From Seminavis robusta (Eukaryota > Bacillariophyta > Bacillariophyceae > Naviculales > Naviculaceae), in assembly GCA_903772945.1 (NCBI GenBank), contig CAICTM010001291.1:1-32287 (forward strand): a stretch of 32,287 bases of DNA. Reading direction: 5' to 3'. A program made the translations under genes and the position numbers. Of this stretch, positions 1-9,821 are shown piece after piece (position 1 is the stretch's first letter; every line of letters starts with the position of its first letter). Below the pieces are notes generated by a model, which worked only from the letters and a program-made list of their open reading frames with translations, had not been told where the DNA came from and did not search any database.

Positions 1-90
1 AAAGAAGAAAAGAGAATTGTCTACACTATTCCGTGTGTCTAGCAATTTCGCTACGGCTAACATTTCCAACTCATCTTCAAACCTCCACAG

Positions 91-2801
91 GTCCGCTTTG
101 CCTGGATTGCAGAACAAGATGAACGACATCACAAGACGACTGGAAAGCAAACTGGTAAGCACAACAACATGTAGTATTCCTGTTTGTTTTACGTGTCCTC
201 ACTCAGTGCTGGCTGTGGATACAGGGGCCTGATACTTCCAATCTCAAGATGCGGTTTGGATTGCACAGTGTGAGTGCTAGGCCAGTCCATGAGTCTCTTC
301 TGTTGAGAGAGAAAACCAAGTCCCTCGCATCTCACACCTCTCATCTGACTTGCAGGGTCCGGTGACTGCTGGGGTGCTACGAGGGGACAGGGTAGGTCAT
401 TCCTATGCATGTTTCCCAAGCAGTGATTCAGATATTGTGATGCTAATTTGCCACAATCAAATGCTTCTTCAACACAGGCGCGCTTCCAGCTTTTTGGTGA
501 CACTGGTAAGAAGATTAATCTTGGCGCCTGTGAAAGGTGCTCCCAAATCTGACTTCCTGAGTCTACCCTTCTCTCTTGATTGTGTAGTCAACACTGCCTC
601 TCTATGGAATCCACGGAGTGAAGAACAGATCCAGGTTTCAGAGCCACTGCCTACTTCTCCGAAAGGCCACGAGGATTGGTTGATACCTCGAGAAGATGAG
701 GTCAACGCAAAAGGAAAAGGTGTCATAAAGTGAGTTGGAATTGATGGTCATGGTTGGCCCCACCATGACAGGCAAACCAATGGTGAATTTGTACACACAA
801 TTGGATTCACTAACTCTTTCTTTATTTCGTTCTCAAAGGACTTACTGGCTTGTTCTCTATTCAAAGCAAGGCTCCAGTCAAGGGGACGCTTCGGAGTGTC
901 GGTCCTCTAGAAGCGTGAGCGGGTCCGATGACTCCCCATCTCCTGATTTATCTGACCCAGAGCGCACTATTGACCAAAGCCTTGTAAATTGGACAGTGCA
1001 GGTTCTTCTGGATGATATCAAGAAGATTTTAAGTTAATTTTGCCCATTCTGTCAGTTTCTTTCTGGGTTTTGCTAATGCCTTCCATTTGATTCCAGGTCA
1101 ACGCCCGTGGTACCTCCAAGACCAAGCAAAGAAAAGTAGCACCTTCCTACTTCCCACCACAAGGGCAGACATGCATTGGTGAGGTCAAGGAAATTTACGA
1201 ATGCCCAGACTAGATGTCCTGAAGTCTGTGAAGGAGGAAGACTACAGGCAGATTGTCATTGATCTGTTGTTGTGAATTTCATTATGTCAGCAGGATTGCA
1301 AGCATGTACCATGAAAAAACTTCCACAACTTCAAGGTATGGAACATAGTTGTATCAGTTTTGTCAACTTCATATCCATTTGCATACTCAGCCTTTTCTTC
1401 TTTTCATCCACCACAGCATGCCTGCCGTAAGTCTGTCATGCACTTCAATCGGTCAAAGTACTCTGCCACCTCTCACATTTGCTCTTTCAGATGTTTGCAT
1501 GAGCGTCAAGAAGTTGCTGAACCGCATTGTGTCAGTGTTATCTGACGATGATGCTGACAACTCCACAAGCAATCCAACTGCCAAGAAAGTTGCAATGCAA
1601 CAGCTGTACGACTTAACACATGGTCTGAGTACAGACCCCATGGCCGCATTTGCGATGACATTTTCAGGCTTGATCCATGATGTGTAAGTCACCCTTGGTG
1701 CTTACGATTGTTAATCTGGCAAGATGCATCCCTCACAATGCTTTCCTGTCATTCTATCTGCGAAGGGACCACCGTGGTGTCTCCAATACGCAGCTTTCTG
1801 TAGAAGAACCTAGGCTGGCTTCAAAGTACAGCAACCAGAGCATTGCTGAACAGGTATGTGAATTAGTATCCCAGTCCGACATACTCTTTTTGTGGTCATT
1901 GCTTACCCCATCAACGTTCCACTCTAACACTGAATCGAATCTACACAGAATTCACTGGATATGGCATGGGATGTGTTGATGGAGGACTGTTACTCTAATC
2001 TTCGGCTCTGTCTTTTCACTAGCCAAGATGAACTTGTACGATTCCGTCAGCTCATTGTGAACGTTGTGCTAGCTACCGACATCTTTGATAAGGAATTGAA
2101 CGACTTGCGCAAGAGACGATGGGCGCAGGCCTTTTCTGGTGAGGCAGTTGTTGGCAAGAATAGCGATCATGAGAGGGTTGGAGCTGCTGAAGATAGTGAC
2201 AGACGAGCCACGATTGTTGTACGTCCTTGCTCTGAATGGTCTCAATGAGTCACATCAAAAAATGACACAGCCGCAGCTAACCCTGGCTTCTTTCTTCTTG
2301 CAGATTGAGCACATTATCCAAGCTTCTGATGTGTCTCACACAATGCAGCACTGGCATGTGTACCAGAAATGGAACAAATGCTTGTTCTTGGAGATGACGG
2401 CAGCCTTCCATGCTGGGCGTTTTGCCAAGAATCCTGCTGATTTTTGGTATAAAGGTGAGATTGGCTTCTTTGACAACTACATCATTCCTCTTGCAAAGAA
2501 GCTGGAAGACTGCGGTGTCTTTGGAGTCAGCAGTGATGAGTACCTGAACTATGCTCTCAAGAATCGCGAAGAATGGGCGGAGCGTGGAAGAGATATTGTT
2601 GCCAGCTGGGTTGCGGAAGAAAATTCATCATCATTGCAGCATGTTCCAAGCAGTATGTTGGTGGATTCACGGGAAGTGCAACCAAAAAGTTTCATTGGAG
2701 ACGAATCTGGGCTTGAGACCGGCATCAGTAGTTGTGACGAAGAAGAGTCCTCGGGGTCCCCGAAAACGATCCAGAAGGAACCAGTGTACATTGACTGTTA
2801 G
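91..2801 (+). pseudogene. Class III adenylate/guanylate cyclase fused to HD-type 3',5'-cyclic-nucleotide phosphodiesterase; 5' truncated, probable frameshifts
   Basis: The product would make cAMP or cGMP and hydrolyse it in the same chain, an arrangement known from stramenopiles including diatoms. Exons I can place by GT-AG sites and protein motifs are 91-154, 225-269, 356-391, 478-505, 588-729, 839 to about 1036, 1097-1335, 1417-1426, 1491-1683, 1766-1853, 1949-2218 and 2304-2801. The cyclase end shows MRFGLHS, GPVTAGVLRGD, FQLFGDT-VNTAS and KGKG-VIKTYWL. The phosphodiesterase shows FHNFKHA, the metal signature HDVDHRGVSN (HD-x2-H-x4-N), LATDIFDKELNDLRK and ASDVSHTMQHWH. The N-terminal part lies outside the window. 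Several places need a one-base shift to stay in the family frame: about 105-113, 598-635, 1036, 1194-1198, 1270-1283 and 1319. Exon 1097 meets TAG at 1211. From 1321 onward the frame is clean. It is either a young pseudogene or a locus with uncorrected sequence indels. Family assignment is firm; functional status is not. Confidence 0.85.
1417..1426 (+). other. 10-nt micro-exon in the phosphodiesterase catalytic domain
   Basis: Ten bases, catgcctgcc, lie between an intron ending ccaccacag (1336-1416) and one starting gtaagt and ending ctctttcag (1427-1490). Including it joins FHNFK to HAC and, through a split His codon, to HVCMSV, which matches the family's first metal-binding histidine region (HN-x2-HA-x-HV). 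Leaving it out breaks both the frame and the motif. The join is in phase with both neighbouring exons. Confidence 0.75.
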
Positions 2802-4085
2802 GGTTTATTAGATGTTTAAACAGTCAGGATCTACGAAGTCAACCGTTTTGTATCTCCCCCCCCCGTCCCGGCCGCTGATTGTAGTCTCGAGATCCAGCTA
2901 GTGTTGGTTTTACGTTTCTTTGCTCTTGGCTGTGCTCTTGGTTGGGTGTCTTGCCTGTTTGTGGAGAAAAAGCACTCCCCAAGTGGTGATGCAGTGTTTT
3001 CGAGCGATTTTCAATTTCGAAACATGCATCATTTTCGATCGTGTATACCCAGTCTTTCCACTTTCCCTCTAAGTCATTCAGTCATTTCGTTAAATAATTC
3101 CATTAAGCTCCTCAAAACGATCACTTGTGGGTATATGGACCGCGTTTGGTGTTAATGCTCTACTTTCAAATGGCAACTATAGGTTTAACACTCATCTCAA
3201 ACAGATAACACAAAGAAATAATGGCTAGGTCAACTTTGAATTTCTCATTACCCATACCTTTCAATGAGTCGGTAGCGTGTGAAATGTACAACATCACATC
3301 TTGGCGACGATGCAGCGCACTGTTGAGGCAAGCGACCGACGACGTCGCCTTTCCTCGGGCTGAAATTGGCTACCTTCTTTTGCTGGGAGTCTGCTCCTTC
3401 CAATGCAATTGGATGAAAGAAGAGTTCTCACTAGCTTTCCTTTCGCGTTGACGGCACTACGCGACGGCGTGAGCAATGCGCCGCGACCGTCGACGGGGAC
3501 TATACCAGTAACAGCCTCCTCGACCGTCTCGTCTTCGTTCCGGGGCCACCGCCGCCGTTGCGATACCGTAAGGTGCCGACAAGAACGCCATGTATGCAAT
3601 CAAAACTTGGAGTAACATCGATTTGGCTCATTTCCTCGTCTGCACACGTTAGCGCGCCTGGGACTGTCATGTCGGAGGTTTCGTTTCGTTGCAATGTCAC
3701 AGTTCTGGGCTCGCTGCTGGCTGGTATGGCAGAGGTTTTGCTGGCGCGGCTGCACCCCGTTTCGTGCACGCATCGTCTTCATCGCATTCTTCACAACTCC
3801 TCCACGGAACCAACCGGGATCTCTAAAATCGAATCATTCAGTAGCGCTGTACGATAGGCAGTACGGCACATGTATCCGTTTCTCTGGTGAGAAGATGCAG
3901 CGTACAGTCGTACTCCTGCAAAGCGGAAGTTTGGGACGATTGGACCCGCATCGTTTTTCAAGCGTAATGGGCTTTCATCGTACGGCACGCTTTGAACAAA
4001 TGGGTACTAGTGCCTGATAGCGAAGGACGCAGACCTGGCAGTTAGTTGTAGCAGCTTCCAGAATGATTCAATCAACCAAGCAGCG
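2802..4085. other. Intergenic, no convincing gene
   Basis: There is a C-run near 2857 shortly after the phosphodiesterase stop. A 76-codon ATG frame at 3221-3451 (+) and overlapping frames on both strands over 3290-4020 have no domain, signal or coding bias that I recognise. The 3300-3990 stretch is richer in CG dinucleotides than its surroundings and could hold a decayed gene. I assign no function. Confidence 0.5.
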
Positions 4086-4099
4086 GTGGAGCTACTGGT

Positions 4100-4246
4100 G
4101 CCGGTACCTGGTACTGGTAAGGGCGGTGGAACCCTCGAACCCTGGGCGACGACACCAAAGTTGGTTACTAACATACCGGTACTGGTACCGGTAAGTCTCG
4201 CTATACCGGTACGGCCATTAGATTTAACGTCTTCTCTCTATTTAAG
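4100..4246 (+). promoter_or_regulatory. Probable core promoter of the BTB-like gene: TACCGGTA palindromes and TATA-like box
   Basis: Exact TACCGGTA palindromes sit at 4174-4181, 4186-4193 and 4204-4211, with related GCCGGTACC and ACTGGTA words from 4095 onward. A TATA-like ctatttaag lies at 4238-4246, about 107-115 bp before the chosen ATG at 4353. The layout suggests a cluster of sites for a dimeric DNA-binding protein just upstream of the core promoter. An open frame runs through this stretch, but its translation is repetitive Pro/Val/Thr sequence and is better read as non-coding. Confidence 0.45.
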
Positions 4247-4352
4247 GACCTCCTTCCTCGCTCATCGCTCACCGCTCACTCCCACAACCCCACAACAACC
4301 ACGGATGCATGTGCCGGTAACACCCACTTGCACAATTCAGAACAACAGAAAG

Positions 4353-5324
4353 ATGTCAACAGCCACTACAAGCCAAGGCGATAGGAGAGAGTCATCAGAT
4401 ATTGTCTACTTTCGGTTTGAAGGACAGCCAGGAACTGGAGTGGACGAAATTGATATCTCTCTCTCTCGTCAAGTTTTGCAGGCCTTTTCCGATTCGTTGC
4501 TCACCAAGTTGGCCGATGATGAGTGGAAATCGGACGAAAATAAGACGGCCGGTGAAACGGCCAGCAATCCGCTCATTACAAAGCCATTAGAGTCTCCTTG
4601 TCGTGAAGAATGGTCTCCCTGTCTGGCAGAAATGATTGCCGAAACGTACCGTTGGAAACACGCCGAACTACGAATCATTGAGGACGACCAAGCCAAAGAA
4701 GGGAATCGACCCGCACTGCCGCCCAATGTCACGCTGGAAGACGCCTTGTGTGTACTGGAATACTACGGCGTAACATTGGACGATCCCAGCATGATTAGCT
4801 TTGAAAAACTGGACACGGAATCGCAAATTCGGGCCAAATTGTTTCTCAAGGATTTAGCACTGATTGACGATGCTGCTGATTTAGTGCTAGAGGAGTTGAA
4901 GCAGAATCCTCAACGAGAAACCTTGTTCCTATTTGCCAAAAGGTGCCACAATATGCAATACATCAACACACACAATTATCTCGGCGTCATATACGAACCG
5001 CGCAAATTTGTACGCGTGGGGAATGACCTAGAATGCAATCTACATTTTGGTTGGGCTCAGGATGATTTTCACAGAGAGCATTTCATTGAACAAATCAGAA
5101 AGGAATTGCCATCGTTTGACGTGGAATACATGAAATCGCTTGTTCCAGATGAAAGTTGGTACGAGGGAGAATTGGCATTGGGGGCACCCGATCCGGATTC
5201 GGGATGCTGGGTTTCCACAAGGCAGGACCAGTTCAATAGCTGGCAATCGTACGAAGACATGGTGGTATTGCGTGTCTGTGTTCCTGTTAGAAAGGCCCAG
5301 AAGCGTCCCCGAGATGACGTGTGA
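4353..5324 (+). CDS. BTB/POZ (T1)-like domain protein, 323 aa
   Basis: Single exon. I start at ATG 4353 (MSTATT), not at the in-frame upstream triplet near 4086, because the intervening 89 codons are promoter-like repeats. Residues about 17-130 resemble a degenerate BTB/T1 fold: a beta-strand opening (VYFRFEG), a helix with SRQVLQAFSDSLLTKLA, then LPPNVTLEDALCVLEYYGV, which looks like the closing helices of T1 domains found in large numbers in diatoms. BTB proteins usually dimerise and act as cullin-3 adaptors or scaffolds. The C-terminal half is acidic to neutral and unassigned; it includes a W-rich segment and ends in a basic KAQKRPRDDV tail. The domain call is by pattern only. The gene is convergent with the F-box/FIST gene, 265 bp away. 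Confidence 0.7.
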   Translation: MSTATTSQGDRRESSDIVYFRFEGQPGTGVDEIDISLSRQVLQAFSDSLLTKLADDEWKSDENKTAGETASNPLITKPLESPCREEWSPCLAEMIAETYRWKHAELRIIEDDQAKEGNRPALPPNVTLEDALCVLEYYGVTLDDPSMISFEKLDTESQIRAKLFLKDLALIDDAADLVLEELKQNPQRETLFLFAKRCHNMQYINTHNYLGVIYEPRKFVRVGNDLECNLHFGWAQDDFHREHFIEQIRKELPSFDVEYMKSLVPDESWYEGELALGAPDPDSGCWVSTRQDQFNSWQSYEDMVVLRVCVPVRKAQKRPRDDV

Positions 5325-5589
5325 GACAGATACCTTGGGGTTAACTGGTTGGCGGACACAACAAACCACGACGACTAACGCTATGCGTTTGAAAAATCTA
5401 GTAGTCTCGTGGCGACTCACTCGTCCAGACTGAGAGTCGTTTCTGATCAATCAAAGTCAATTAAGTTTACACAAATTTATGGCATTTTGCAGAGGATAAC
5501 ATCATCGTGAATCTAACTCGTTTTAAATAAAACGCAGCCGTGAACCACTGCTATAACCGTTTTAATGCGGTGATTCGATTCGATTCAGT

Positions 5590-7410
5590 TCAGTTCAAGC
5601 AAGGGGCATCTCCTAAAGCTGACCACGCACCGGACGTTTGTCGCCCCATCATTTTGTTAAAAAACTCAGAAACATGCTCGGGGCTATCATCAATATCGAC
5701 ATGCCGCAGATCCACTTTGGGTGCTATAAAGAGGGCAAAGACAGCTGTGAATCCCTGAAGCGCAGCTTTGCCTCGTTGAAACAGATTGCGAGATGGATCA
5801 GCATCGGGGGCTGGCGCAGTTGCCAATGGACCAATTTCACCCCCAGCATAGAATCCAACACATGGCACCTTGGCACCAAAAGCTGAACTGAAAGCGTTGG
5901 CATCCGCCATTTCACGGCGCAACAACCATCCAGCGTCTGGCCCACGTCCGGCGCACGACACCATAATTGCGGCGAGGACATTCTCCTTATCGTTTTGCAC
6001 AACTTGGGCTTGCAATTGTCGCATTGTGGTCTCGACGTGTTCTGCACAAGCGTCCCCATCAAGAGCAAAGAAATCGACCTGTGCTTGATTCAAATCGTCG
6101 CCGTTGTTGTGTGGCTGTGGATCCGCTGTTGCCGTCGTCAAAACCTGCGCCATGCCATGAGACATTGACAAACCCGTTCGTTGCGTGAACATGTCGGAAT
6201 TGTTGACTGGGATCTTCAGTTTGTCCCCGTGCAAATCCAAGGCGTACAGCTCGTAGACATCCTCATATACATATGCCTGTGTTGATCCTTCTTGGGATAC
6301 CAATTTGCGTCGACGGACACCACAAAAATCGGGTGAATCGCCCCGTTGCTGGGCCGCCGCAAGGAAGCTCATGACATCCCATGGTTTCTTGTCGTCTTGC
6401 TTGTCAACGACAGTATCAACGACGTGAAAACCCGGTGCAACCGTACGCATCTGTCGATGTTCCCAGTTGTGAGTCACAGCCGGCCCCAACAAGCGGGACT
6501 CTTGGATTTGCAAAACAGTATCCGGTGGTGTCAAACGTCGAACACCTCTGGAAACCACACTTTGAATGGGTACATTTCCTCCCAGAGCCACACCGAACAC
6601 GGCATCTTCCAAATGTGGCTCGAGTACGTATGGTCTGGATTGTAGCAGTTCATAGACATAATCGACCAGAGTTTGTTTTTCGGTCACAGTCGTCAAAACC
6701 GATTTGTTCCCTCCAAGATTGACGTACATTTGCTTGAGTACGGCCACTCGTTTGGAGCTCAACATGCCACGATCCATTTCTTGCAAATTCACCGCCTTGG
6801 AGACGTATCCCGAGGCGCAAATTCCTCCCACAATGGCAGCTTGTGGATGGAGTGCCTGGACGCACTGCACAAATTCTTCCAAAATACCACATCCATCGCC
6901 GCAGCCATAAACCATAAAGACTTGGTAGCTGTTGGTGGACGCATCGAAAGCTTCTCGTACTTGATTCTCCACGGCACCTTCCCATTCGATGCCATGACGA
7001 CCTTGTGCTTGCCAGACAAATGGCTGAATGGTGGCATCCGTGCCCAAATTTCCCAGCAATACATTCGCACGTGACGTAGATTCGACCTTTCCATCGAGAC
7101 AGGTTTGAATGGACTGACTGACAGCTCCCAAGATGACGGTGGAGGAAGGAAGCTGAGGCGCCACTTCTTCGCCGATCGTGCTTCGTTCCGTGTTGTAGCA
7201 CAGAGCCAGCGTGGGAGATTGTCGTAGACCGTAGAGTGCCGTCAAGACGGGGGTAGCCGAAGCTCCAGCAACCATTTCAGGACCTAAGACACGACGGAGA
7301 TGATGGATCAAATAGTAGTATCGCTTGGACGTCTGCATCCAAGAAGCAGCGTCCAAGACGGACAAATACTGCGCAATGTGCAGTACCAAATCCGAGTTGA
7401 GGGTATCCAT
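5590..7410 (-). CDS. F-box/FIST domain protein, FBXO22-like, 606 aa
   Basis: A clear ATG at 7410 opens a single uninterrupted exon. Residues 1-45 are an F-box (LNSDLVLHIAQYLSVLDAAS, then W-x3-SKRYYYLIHHL). A FIST_N-like sensory region (about 100-330) follows, with VFMVYGCGDGCGILEEF, VGGICASGY and VFGVALGGNVPIQSVVSRG. FIST_C (about 390-590) carries IMVSCAGRGP, FGAKVPCVGFYAGGEIGPL and ALFIAPK. This matches animal FBXO22, where the F-box binds Skp1 in an SCF ubiquitin ligase and the FIST part is thought to bind small ligands or substrate. The length is larger than that of animal FBXO22. The sequence upstream of the start enters duplicated repeat DNA within about 170 bp. Confidence 0.88.
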   Translation of the reverse strand: MDTLNSDLVLHIAQYLSVLDAASWMQTSKRYYYLIHHLRRVLGPEMVAGASATPVLTALYGLRQSPTLALCYNTERSTIGEEVAPQLPSSTVILGAVSQSIQTCLDGKVESTSRANVLLGNLGTDATIQPFVWQAQGRHGIEWEGAVENQVREAFDASTNSYQVFMVYGCGDGCGILEEFVQCVQALHPQAAIVGGICASGYVSKAVNLQEMDRGMLSSKRVAVLKQMYVNLGGNKSVLTTVTEKQTLVDYVYELLQSRPYVLEPHLEDAVFGVALGGNVPIQSVVSRGVRRLTPPDTVLQIQESRLLGPAVTHNWEHRQMRTVAPGFHVVDTVVDKQDDKKPWDVMSFLAAAQQRGDSPDFCGVRRRKLVSQEGSTQAYVYEDVYELYALDLHGDKLKIPVNNSDMFTQRTGLSMSHGMAQVLTTATADPQPHNNGDDLNQAQVDFFALDGDACAEHVETTMRQLQAQVVQNDKENVLAAIMVSCAGRGPDAGWLLRREMADANAFSSAFGAKVPCVGFYAGGEIGPLATAPAPDADPSRNLFQRGKAALQGFTAVFALFIAPKVDLRHVDIDDSPEHVSEFFNKMMGRQTSGAWSALGDAPCLN

Positions 7411-7580
7411 GATACTGTACTTTGTTTCCGAGGAACTGTTGGCTCCTACCTGAACTGTTGGCTGCTGATATCAAATGCAACAACTCTCGCTGCGACTGTA
7501 TCCTTCGATCAATCAATTGATTTGCAACAAACGACAACGGAACGTTTGTTGGGTGCATGGATCTTCTGCCCTTGGAGAAA

Positions 7581-8026
7581 ATAAATAAGTCAGCGGGAGC
7601 TGCGATACCTCGGCAGAAGACAGATAGAAGAAGGATGACATGTTTGAGATTGCACCCTTCTTTCAAGGTAGCCCTGGCGACAACACCCGGCGATTATAAC
7701 CTTCTTTTTTATTTAAGCTAGCCCTGGCGACAACACCCGACTTCGTCGTACGTTGCCGCCCACTATCATTCCCTCATTGTAACCTTCTGTTTTATATTAA
7801 GCTAGCCTTGGCGTTGCCACGGGCTAACCCATAATTTACAGCTATCATTCGATCGTGTAACTCTAGATTTACAACACGTGCTGGCTTATTGTGTTTCTGT
7901 TCTGAGTGCACTAACCTTAAATTATATTGATATATTCCCACCCCTAACTTATTATTGAACCTTCAATTTCCAGTTTTGCCAACTTAAATTATCTCTATCC
8001 TTATACCCTGGCTTCACCGGAATAGG
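7581..8026. repeat. Direct repeat, copy A of a tandem duplication
   Basis: It starts with aataagtcagcgggagctgc and runs to gcttcaccggaatagg. The same order of landmarks returns at 8229: cagaag(a)cagatagaagaagga, ctagccctggcgacaacac, cactaaccttaaat and cacccctaactt. Inside this copy the word ctagccctggcgacaacaccc recurs at about 7717 after a first occurrence near 7670. The copies differ by many substitutions and small indels, so the duplication is not recent. The copy lies directly upstream of the F-box/FIST gene. Confidence 0.8.
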
Positions 8027-8228
8027 GGATCCCACAGACAGGAAATGAGGAGGATCCCACAAACACAAAACAAGGGGATCCCACAGACAGAATATTTGCC
8101 ATTAAAGGGGTAGAGGGCTCAGGCAGATAGACTGCCAAGGTAAAGGGGTTGAGAACTCAGGCAGTTTACCTGCCGAGGTAAAAGGGGTAGAGGGCTCAGG
8201 CAGATAGACTGCCGAGGTAATAGGAAAT
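8027..8228. repeat. Short-period repeats between the two duplicated blocks
   Basis: Three copies of ggatcccaca(g/a)aca lie at about 8027-8095, followed by units of the type aggtaaaggggt(a/t)gag-x-gctcaggcag-x-tgcc(g/a)aggtaa, with about three copies between 8107 and 8220. These look like minisatellite growth at the duplication junction. Confidence 0.7.
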
Positions 8229-8656
8229 ACCAATAAGTCAGCGGGAGCTGCGATACCTCGGCAGAAAGACAGATAGAAGAAGGAGGATTATGTTCGGATT
8301 GCACCCATCTTTCAAGCTAGCCCTGGCGACAACACTCAACTACATCGTGTGTTGCCGCCTGATATCATTCATTCCCTCATTGCAACCTTCTTTTTATTTT
8401 AAAAGCTAGTCCTGGCGACAACACCCGACTACGTCGTGTGTTGCCGCCCGCTACTCTATAATTTATCAGCTGCCATTCCCTTATTGTAACTCTAACCTTT
8501 ACAGCTCCTGCTCGCTTATTGTGCTGTTGTGATTATTGCACTAACCTTAAATATTTATGATTTATTCCTACCCCTAACTTGTATTGAGCCTTTGATTTTC
8601 AGTTTTGTTGGCTTATGACTATCTCTATCCCTATACTTTGGCTTCACCAGAATAGG
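8229..8656. repeat. Direct repeat, copy B of the tandem duplication
   Basis: This is the counterpart of the block at 7581 and keeps the same start word and right end (gcttcaccagaatagg). It contains two ctag(c/t)cctggcgacaacac words, each followed by a gtgttgccgcc motif. No coding frame is preserved between the copies, which argues that the duplicated unit is non-coding. Confidence 0.8.
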
Positions 8657-8733
8657 AAATAGGAAATTTGGCTTTTTTTCAGCTTTCGTCTCCTGTTTCC
8701 TCAGTTTGCTGGCTACTGGGATCCATATGCAAT

Positions 8734-9530
8734 TCAGCCATTGCAGCCAGCTACGGTACCCTAGGCAGAGAGTTACATCGATCCGTGACAGTGGCAACAG
8801 TACCGAACACACTCATGTTCCGCTATACTGGCTACACTCCGTTACCGGTACCTTTCATTGGATCCTTATGACGAATACATGCACAACTGAACATTGTCAA
8901 TCCAGCCATCGTAGCCAGCTACCGTAGAGTTCATCGATCAGTGACAGTGGCAACAGTACCGAACACACTCAGGTTCGACTTTGCTCGCTGCACTCCGTTA
9001 CCTCGCATTGGATCCTTATGACGAATACACGCACAACCGAATATTGTCAATTGCGACAATACCATTGTGGATTGATTAATCTAACGATCTAAGAGATGTA
9101 AAGTTTGTATTTCCAAATAAGTGAGCAGTTATTGATTATTTTCTAGAATAAGCCTGCTAATTGTAAAGCTGGCTTTACTGGCTACACTCCATTACCGGTA
9201 CCTCGCATTGGATCCTTATGACGAATACATGCACAGCCGAATATTGTCAATACAGCCATTGTAGCCGGCAGCAGTATAGCTACATCCACGACAGTGGCAA
9301 CAGTACCGAAAGTTCGGCTTTGCTCGCTACGGTTACCTGTACCTCTCATTGGATCCTTATGACGAATACATGCACAACCGAATATTGTCAATCCAGCCAT
9401 TGTAGCCAGTTACCGTAGAGTTACATCAGTCGGTGACAGTGGCAACAGTACCGAACACACTCAGGTTCGGTTTTGCTCGTTACGCTCCATTGCCTCACCA
9501 TTACAATGAATACAGGAATATTGTCAATCC
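8734..9530. repeat. Satellite-like tandem array, unit about 145-156 bp, 4-5 copies
   Basis: The landmark gacagtggcaacagtaccga occurs at about 8787, 8943, 9290 and 9435. The landmark ggatccttatgacgaataca occurs at about 8860, 9010, 9210 and 9351. Unit spacing is therefore about 141-156 bp. The word attgtcaat-x-cagccat-x-gtagcc closes units at about 8897, 9245 and 9385. One unit is interrupted by unrelated AT-rich sequence at about 9055-9178. Apparent open frames in the array are by-products of the repeat. Confidence 0.85.
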
Positions 9531-9821
9531 ATGCTCCACCAAGTCCTCGACGACCGACTTGTGCATACAGGAGAATGGGTACCGACACAGGAATCACCAA
9601 CCAAACACTAGGAAATAACACTGGAGGGATGAATCCAGTAGTAGGATCCAGTCTCTTGGTGTGTGTTGTCGCGTAGCCTCCTCTTGTTGCCTTTCAATGA
9701 CTCGACGACGATCTCCACCGTTCAGACTGTTGGTAGGGCTGGAGTTAACAGAACCTCCTCTTGTTCTCCGGAGCGATCTCCTCTCTTGTTGTTATCCGGA
9801 TCGTCGTTCGTTCGACCTCGA

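Noticed and set aside
3221..3451. 76-codon ATG frame after the phosphodiesterase
   Set aside because: No motif, signal peptide or coding bias supports it, and overlapping frames of similar length exist on the other strand.
4086..4352. In-frame N-terminal extension of the BTB-like protein
   Set aside because: It translates promoter repeats (TACCGGTA words and a TATA-like box) into low-complexity Pro/Val/Thr sequence. ATG 4353 after the TATA-like box fits better.
9182..9621. Short frames with similar peptides on both strands
   Set aside because: They are by-products of the tandem satellite units, not genes.
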